64,000 nt of DNA. Origin: Mycobacterium sp. 1164985.4 (GTDB lineage: Bacteria; Actinomycetota; Actinomycetes; Mycobacteriales; Mycobacteriaceae). Below are positions 61,263 through 64,000 of the stretch, piece by piece. The stretch spans positions 1 through 64,000 of the forward strand of contig NZ_LZMD01000014.1 in NCBI RefSeq assembly GCF_001668575.1, read 5' to 3'. Under the pieces are notes generated by a model that was given only the letters and a program-made list of their open reading frames with translations, had not been told where the DNA came from and did no database searches. Position 1 is the stretch's first letter. Each line of letters opens with the position of its first letter. The position numbers were made by a program, and so were the translations under genes.

Positions 61263-64000
61263 AGGTCGCTCGACTTCGTTCGGCCTGGGCGCATCGTGGG
61301 AGCCCAGAATCTTCCGAGCTCTCTCGGTGAGCGCTGCAGCGCCTTTGCGGTCATACAATGCGACCGCCTGCTCGGCCGCAGCGCGCATGCCCGCGGTATT
61401 GCCAGCGATACGCATCACCGTTGCCAACGCCAGGCAGGCATCACCGTGGTCGACCAGAGCGTCGGTCGCTGCTGCCCGGCTGACCGCCTCTTTCGCGACC
61501 TCCTCGGCCCGATCGTGATCCCCTGCTCGTGCGAGCAGCTGAGCCCTGACCGACCGCCAAGCAATCGACGCCTTCGACCCGTGACCAGCGAGACGCTCGC
61601 TCACCGAGCATAATTCGTCAGCCTCGGCGTCACGCTCCAACGCCAAGCAGGCCCGCGCCAACAACGCCGCCGTATCCGCGGTGTCGGTGTCGAGGCCCAT
61701 CCGACGGAAACCCTCGTAGGCCCGCCGCAGATACGGTTCGGCGGCCGCCGCATCATCGGAGACCAACTCGATGATGCCTGCGAACTGATCCACCTCCAGT
61801 AACGCGTGGCGCAAGCCGAGTTCGGTCAACGTCCGTCTGGCCGACTCGATCAACCGCCGCCCCTCGGCGGCCCGGCCTCGGAACGCATCCAGCACAGCCT
61901 GGCACCGCGTCGACGTCGCCTCGACCAGCGGTGACCCCGTCGTGATGCGCAGCAGCCGCACCACATCCAGGCACCGCCCGCCCGCCCGCGGAACGGGATT
62001 GGGCCCCCACAGCGCCGCCAACGGCGCCCCCGCGAGCACCGCGTTCACCCGGCTGTGCTCATGTGCCCGCCGTGCCGCCGTCAACGCCTGGTCCAAAGCC
62101 GTTTCGCAGTCACCGATTCGGCCGAGGCGCGCCAGGCACCCCGCGCGGACGGTGTGCGCCTTGGCCTCCCCCGCCGCGTCGTCGAGCGCAGCCAGTTGCT
62201 CGGCGGCCACACTCACCGCCGTTTCGATCTCATCCAGTCGCTCGGGATCGGTGAGCATCGACAGCTCACCGTCGAAGCACACACCCCAGGCGCCCAGGCG
62301 TCCCGAATCGACAGGAACGTCCCGCAATTGGGCCACAGCATGCTTGGCCGATGTGACATCACCCGCAGCCAGCAAGGCCTCGCAGTGGGCGATCAACAAC
62401 TCGGCTTGCAGCTCGTCGCGGTCCGGAAGCTCCTCGTCCAACTCCTCGAGCGCATGAAGTGCCCGGTCATACAACTCGGCCGCGCCCTCGTAGGCCACCC
62501 GCGACATCGCTTGATCTGCCGCGCGCCGGCAGTACTCGACCGCCTTGGCCGCGTTTCCGGCCCACGCACATTCGAAGTAGTGGTAAGCCAACTCGGCCAA
62601 TAGTTCATCGTCTGAACCCGGCTCGGCTTCGAGCGTGCCCGCGATGCGCTGATGCAACCGCATGCGCCGCACGGACGGAAGCTCGGCGAGCAACGACTGC
62701 CGCACCAGGGCATGATTGAACCGGTAACGGCCGCCGGGCTCTTCGATGACGATGCCCGCCTTGCGCGCCTCATCGAACGCGTCGACGAGGTCCTCGCCTA
62801 CCACCTGCTCGACGAGCGTCACCGCGAACCGGCTCCCGACCACCGCTGCCGCCGCGAGCGCCTTATTCGTCTCGGCGCTCAATCGGGAGAGCCTGCGACT
62901 CACCGCTTCTCGAACACCCTGGGGCAGGGTGCTCGGGTCCCAACGGCCGCCGCTTTCCTCCACGTGCCGCAACGCCTCGATGAGAAAGAACGGGTTGCCG
63001 CCCGTCACCGTCGCCAGCGCCCGCCCCAATTCCTCGTCGTCGTAACCGGCTTCGGCGACGTAGGCGGTGACGTCACCCTCGTCGAGTCCGGCCAGTTGCA
63101 GCCGAGTGGCGGTGCCGTCGCGATGAAGGTCGGCCAGCATCGCCGCCAGCGGATGAGAGCGGTCCAGATCGGTGCTGCGGTACGTACCGACGATCTGCAC
63201 GCGGGCCTCTTCACCGAAGCGCAGCAGGTGCCGCAAAAGCAACAGCGTCGGCTTGGCCGCCCAGTGAAGGTCGTCGAGGATCAGCACGACGGGCGCCGTC
63301 GCGGACGCGGCGCCCAATAGGGCGACCACGGCGTCGAACAGCGCGTAACGCTCGGTGTCCGGATCCGCGCGCGGAGGAGCGGCCACATCCGGCAGCTTGT
63401 CCGCCAACCCCGGAATCAGCGGTAACAGCGCCTCGATGCCCCTTACGTTGCGCAGGCGGTTCGAGTCGACGCCGGAGACGAAGGCACGTAACGCCTCGGC
63501 GAAGGGCTGATACGGCGCGCCGAGATCCTCGTCGCACCGGCCGTACAAGACGACGGCGCCCTGGTCGTAGGCGTTGCGCGACCACTCCCCGGCCAGGCGC
63601 GTCTTGCCCACGCCCGGTTCCCCCGCGATGAGCACTGCTCGTGTGCCGGCGGCCAAGGTCGATTGCCACGCCGCCACGAGTCGCTCCAGCTCACGACCGC
63701 GGCCGACGAACGGCCCCGGACCGACGAGAACCGCCGGCAGCGCAGGCCGCTCCATCGGAGTATCGAGGGCGGGCGGAGCGGAAACGGACACGCTCTCCAA
63801 CCGGAGCTCGAACACATGCTCCGGACGAGGGAGGTTGCGTAGCCGGCGCGTACCGAGGTCGGCGAGCACGACGTCGTCCGGAAGTGAGTCGATGACGAGT
63901 TCGGCGGTCGCACCGGAGCAGAGGATCTGGCCCCCGGCGGCCAGGGACCGCAACCGGGCGGCGCGGTTGACCGCTCTACCGAAGTAGTCCCCGTCGCGGA
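49497..64000 (-). CDS. Giant protein: class III cyclase end, STAND/AAA ATPase, TPR-like region and 29 NTF2/SnoaL-like half-modules (N terminus beyond the window)
   Basis: Over 4,830 residues in one frame, 5' end outside the window. Order: (1) the end of a class III adenylyl/guanylyl cyclase domain, GDYFGRAVNRAARL, with the Asn-x3-Arg transition-state pair; (2) a STAND/AAA ATPase with Walker A GEPGVGKT (~63623-63600) and Walker B VVLILDDLHW; (3) a ~450-residue helical TPR-like region; (4) from ~61262 to the stop, one NTF2-like half followed by 14 units of ~269 residues, each of two NTF2/SnoaL-like halves. Each A-half has RDWDAM, DDRR and RGERLAL motifs; each B-half has HELP, DHRR, EAVHRL and ELFDE. 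Parts 1-3 match known mycobacterial cyclase-ATPase signalling proteins; the array does not. A ligand-gated cAMP sensor is an inference. Confidence 0.85.
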   Translation of the reverse strand, partial: RDGDYFGRAVNRAARLRSLAAGGQILCSGATAELVIDSLPDDVVLADLGTRRLRNLPRPEHVFELRLESVSVSAPPALDTPMERPALPAVLVGPGPFVGRGRELERLVAAWQSTLAAGTRAVLIAGEPGVGKTRLAGEWSRNAYDQGAVVLYGRCDEDLGAPYQPFAEALRAFVSGVDSNRLRNVRGIEALLPLIPGLADKLPDVAAPPRADPDTERYALFDAVVALLGAASATAPVVLILDDLHWAAKPTLLLLRHLLRFGEEARVQIVGTYRSTDLDRSHPLAAMLADLHRDGTATRLQLAGLDEGDVTAYVAEAGYDDEELGRALATVTGGNPFFLIEALRHVEESGGRWDPSTLPQGVREAVSRRLSRLSAETNKALAAAAVVGSRFAVTLVEQVVGEDLVDAFDEARKAGIVIEEPGGRYRFNHALVRQSLLAELPSVRRMRLHQRIAGTLEAEPGSDDELLAELAYHYFECAWAGNAAKAVEYCRRAADQAMSRVAYEGAAELYDRALHALEELDEELPDRDELQAELLIAHCEALLAAGDVTSAKHAVAQLRDVPVDSGRLGAWGVCFDGELSMLTDPERLDEIETAVSVAAEQLAALDDAAGEAKAHTVRAGCLARLGRIGDCETALDQALTAARRAHEHSRVNAVLAGAPLAALWGPNPVPRAGGRCLDVVRLLRITTGSPLVEATSTRCQAVLDAFRGRAAEGRRLIESARRTLTELGLRHALLEVDQFAGIIELVSDDAAAAEPYLRRAYEGFRRMGLDTDTADTAALLARACLALERDAEADELCSVSERLAGHGSKASIAWRSVRAQLLARAGDHDRAEEVAKEAVSRAAATDALVDHGDACLALATVMRIAGNTAGMRAAAEQAVALYDRKGAAALTERARKILGSHDAPRPNEVERPAAELTNECVEVGQRVVSAIQRKAWDEFESLFVPGTAVESRRRIVGFTLDDLPGGDWVHHSRRIFEASGNVRVTQSVIAVRGERLALSRLLVGSTDVSPGAPQDEFLQIYGIDDSGRVSLQVWFDADDLDAAIAELDTIHARAGADYERMPLQNAASRADDRFNAVCARKQWEQCSSLIAEDVRIEDRRRGLHTEFRGRAKLLAESQTIGDLGTESVTTQVLAVRGERLALLRALFLGQDTRPDGFRTEMLRVVEVDAHERILAIVVFDADDLAAAITELDARYSAGEAEPHAQTWSTVTELTAAFNRNDFSAVNCPSTDHRRLTRYAPGDLTRATLTQREFTPNLTTYIEVVHRLSERGAVIAHRSHGVAREGFEAEWRVINILLIDGHQLQRYELFDETDVDAALARFDQLSSPPTRVENAASRAHQRMQGYFANHDWDAAGDLMAEDITVDDRRRVVNTEVRRGREATMASMQAGAGLGARTIGSVVLATRGERLALLRTRYSGGGAQPEGYYAEDLSLVAISADGRICAAVIFDIDDFEAAIAELETRYVAGEAAPCARTWSVIAKGYAGLNHNQLAPTIPGWVNVDRRRFAPIAAGRLGAYIRVNQDETPDVSIYAEAVHRISELGAVVTRAVTGTSREGFYAEWREIDLLTVKGELLSRCEIFDEADLDVALAEFNGLSQSNPRLKNAASQAAERFRTFFVQRDWDALKVLLTDESLVEDRRQVVSSPLLRGRDDEIANLQAMADIGVTTVSSTVIALRGGRLALSRTRFSGADDFHADVLDVVEIDNEGRLVGYVCLDPDDFDAAFEELEARYMAGETASHARTWSMVGGVFASLARHEVPASTPNWQAMDHRRGTPLNYTDLRSVVAAIWDVTPDLQSHIEAVHRLGDHAALFTQVSHGTTAEGFPAEWRIVNLMTFDRSSASGCELFDEENLPAAIARFESLNRPQTQLENAASRAAEQFLAHFQADDWKAMQESFAENYFLDDRRRIISSGIRHGRDHAIEDVRAVVDVGLWAKLSMSTMATRGGRLVLLHLHAAGPDPGASQSDLLQVVEVDDDGRFSAVVVFDVNDIDAAFDELERRYLSGEAAAHAQAWSVIAGAYAAVLRHELPSTAPDWVNLDHRRVTSFAPNELVPFLEATWDVLESDIQIYVEAVHRLTDIGAVVTRVIKGTSREGFTAEWREIGLSTVDGDSINRSELFDEADIGAALARFDELNQPAVLTNTASEITDRYCATFGARDWAAMAETLADDVIADDRRRVVNAGVRHGRNVQLADSRAAAEVGGGQHVASTVLATRGERLVLSRVRTTNSNTPPGEVGAQMLGIVEIDADDRIAVTVCFDEEDVDAAFRELDARYLAGEAAAYAQTWSVISETFAAVSRGELPAVTPDCITLDHRHAVAFAPGELGSYTRAAHSSTADLRAHVEAVYRLDEHGAVVSYVAKGTSAQGFQAEWRGVSLSTVDKGLVNRNELFDEVDLDAALARFDELNRPAVPILENMASRAVDRFQTCFAARDWDAMAEVLADDVAAVDHRPVMGAGLRFGRALNIGDWQSVAEVGFTSITSTVIAIRGERLTLGRFLISTGDDTYHNDVLGIVETDASNRASTCLMFDVSDMDAALEELESRYLAGEAAAYARTWSVIVDVFSAVNTHKLPEFAPNWVNVDHRRSVAFAPGEMASYTNAAQADMPDAALYIEAVHQLNDLGAVVTYVARGTSTEGLQAERREVSLSTVNGGRVNRSELFDLADLDDALARFDELTRPAPRPVNAAYRMVERLWSRFDERDWTAIGELLAADIYAEDRRRIVNDGMRRGREAFVANMRAVAEVGTGDITSTLVATRGERLVLARIRSERFHTDVLNLVELDAGQQVMASTVVFDVEDWDVAFVELEKRYLAGEASGSAHTWSVIARGYAAANRGELASTSSTVVNIDHRRLPMINSGGLIPYLRDTFDKLANISTHVEAVHRVTPTGAVVTHVGSGTSPDGFDAEWRMINVLVVEGDVISRSELFDESDLDAALARFDELTAAAQKPTNAASRAADRFCECFGARDWDGMADTLAENVQTDDNRPLVGVGRRQGPRLNVADWQAVAGVGTRTLTSTVIALRGDRLALNRFRTSGRDQRPEAFHTEILAVVESDADGRIAACVMFDRDAIDAALQELDVRFGAGEGAPHRRTWTVLAKAFAAFNRHELPATTPDWVNTDHRSGTPIAPGQLFPYVRTSWELAPDITNYIEVVHRLADFGAVVTRVATGTSQDGFSAEWRVITLATFDGDLLSRVELFDETDLDAAIARFEGLNRLSARLTNTVTRLDERFRALFTKRDWNAMSQLLVDDLYHDDRRRVVGTGVLRGRDAGIENLRATADMGTTTLASTVLATRGQHLALTRVLLRGRNTRPDTYRTEALVLIESRTDDRIAAFVILDADDLDAAFAELDAHYLAGEAARYAQVWSGIADAYAKFNRHEVPGLSNWVTTDHRVRETFAGDDLLAYVRSGWDVTPNNKMYLECVHRLSDRGAVITHTAYGNSPDDFYAEWRMVALLTMSGPGGMNRCDLFEEADLDTAIAKFDELSGPARRPENEATRALARAWACFEARDWDATQLVMTEDFTSYDRRQVVNAGVRRGRITHIENMQSVGEVGFKNAGSVVIATRGEHLALCQSRFAADEMPRDEIAAEALMIVETDATNRLVSNTVFDLDDVDAAFAELDAKYAAGEAAACARTWTVVTQGYTALNRHEQFDRSWAFADHRKGTPFASTASAAAAHPDVWDVTPDLNAHIETVHRLSDTAVLVTSVVGATSHDGFQAEWRFLQLLTFAGESVERCELYDEDDLDFALARLDELDRSSPRLDNPAVRLRINVADAYNRRDTETFTAGAVGRYEDRRRGLRDEGLTDVKYAHAVLSETPTSWKVEVEAVAIRGDRLALTREAFLDYDDPTRPITVELVVLTDVADKQEDLQTIFFDPEDTDAAYAELETRYLAGEAVTFSRTWSAIAESYAMVNRREVPGTTPAWVDHRLVATIEADDLIANLRASWEIAPDIRFRIAAVHKLTGAGAVIHHVVEGHSEEGFPFEYQELAVVTVHGDRPDRFEMFDENDLDAAFARFDELSQESRIENAATRAWASVADAFNRRDLNGYLNLVSADRQIDDRRKGLQAVIAGPDQRAHVNLLFELAPRGSQMEVEPIAVRGTRLALVRTCWLDGTLSERPVTNELLAVTELGAEGLVDLIVAFDPDDITRALRELDSLYVAGEAAPYAHTWSLVIHTYDAFNRHELSSTTKGWVNIDHRPVVAAPGDVHAYVRESWQLASDISTRIEAVHRLTDIGAVFTHAETGTSRDGFTAEWREVTLLAFEGDAINRCEIFDEDDLDTALARFDELSRSTTRVENKATQLWERLADAFNHHDIDAFLALTSPNGCIDDRRKGLQAIHGPADRRKAAEALFESPLTWRTEIEQVATRGARLALARQIYRDTADESRPVTVDLLTVVEINVDDLMGDFVNFDCDDVDAAIEELETRYLAGEAAAHARTWSAIVDGYATFNRRELFRTTPDWVNIDHRRGGTSFGPGEQIDFVNATWDVVPKIHAHAEVVHRLDTLGAVVTQVVKATSHAGFDGEWRELVLLLIDGDAISRCEMFDEVEIHSALIRFEEINRPAGRLANAATRARANLSNAFNRRDLEGFCSFAAPDAHYEDRRKGLRDQGLIRQEFAPSMFSEAPASWQWTDEPVAIRGQRLVLCRDLFRERGTPDEPITVEGLSVTEVGDDGLICHSMFFDAEDLDAAMRELHARWIASGEVEHPEVIEAARHLAEVTNRHDWDELLALGEGAAYANHRQLSSPDIRSVADHMASIRAMASLVPDFWIEHSQVLMHSPARVLSDVVLKGTSTDGFAVELPLVMLTGFDSGRLTRLEVFDAEDRNQALLRFEELDAD

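Overview
The window is about 64 kb of high-GC actinobacterial DNA. It is almost certainly from a non-tuberculous Mycobacterium/Mycolicibacterium. Marker genes are an antigen-85 mycolyltransferase (27361-28320), the RipD pseudo-hydrolase (32582-33124), a long-form isocitrate lyase (34651-36948), a PrrB-like histidine kinase (38821-40170) and the furA-katG pair (42423-45158). More than a dozen genes also start exactly 6 nt after a TANNNT-like -10 box, the leaderless-transcript layout common in mycobacteria.

Layout. 1-10.7 kb: a TetR-rich catabolic stretch holding an O-methyltransferase, a GMC oxidoreductase, an extended SDR, an F420-type luciferase-like oxidoreductase, a cytochrome P450 and three TetR regulators, littered with relics (integrase, MBL and hydrolase fragments). 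10.7-20.8 kb: a TIGR00027 methyltransferase, a DUF998 membrane protein, a MOSC-ferredoxin-reductase fusion, a C39-like lipoprotein, two frameshifted genes, an FAD monooxygenase, an FKBP lipoprotein and a ThrE-type exporter with a CREST-type membrane protein. 21-28.3 kb: small conserved mycobacterial proteins, a MOSC protein, a decayed geranylgeranyl-reductase-like gene and antigen 85. 28.4-38.8 kb: acyl-CoA ligase plus haloalkane-dehalogenase-like hydrolase (overlapping), an acyl-CoA-dehydrogenase-like flavoprotein, a third MOSC protein, ripD, lhgO, aceA, an aldehyde dehydrogenase and an SRPBCC protein. 38.8-49.4 kb: prrB-like kinase, SGNH hydrolase, acyltransferase, furA-katG, a glutamine amidotransferase, small hydrolases, and a DUF899 gene coupled to an ArsR-SRPBCC fusion.

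The stand-out is the minus-strand gene from 49497 to beyond the right edge. It encodes more than 4,800 residues: the end of a class III nucleotidyl cyclase domain, a STAND/AAA ATPase, a helical TPR-like region, and then about 3,900 residues made of 14 tandem ~269-residue units preceded by one half-unit. Each unit is two NTF2/SnoaL-like half-modules, 29 in all. I know of no described system with this architecture; it could be a multivalent ligand sensor feeding cAMP signalling.

A second theme is recent damage: a ~70-90 bp micro-inversion in the first methyltransferase, a probable 10-bp slippage deletion in the P450, single-base frameshifts at 15078-15083 and ~15982, an out-of-frame internal deletion in the reductase gene, and truncated MBL, integrase, hydrolase and AraC relics. 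Either the segment is decaying or the assembly carries local errors; raw reads would decide.
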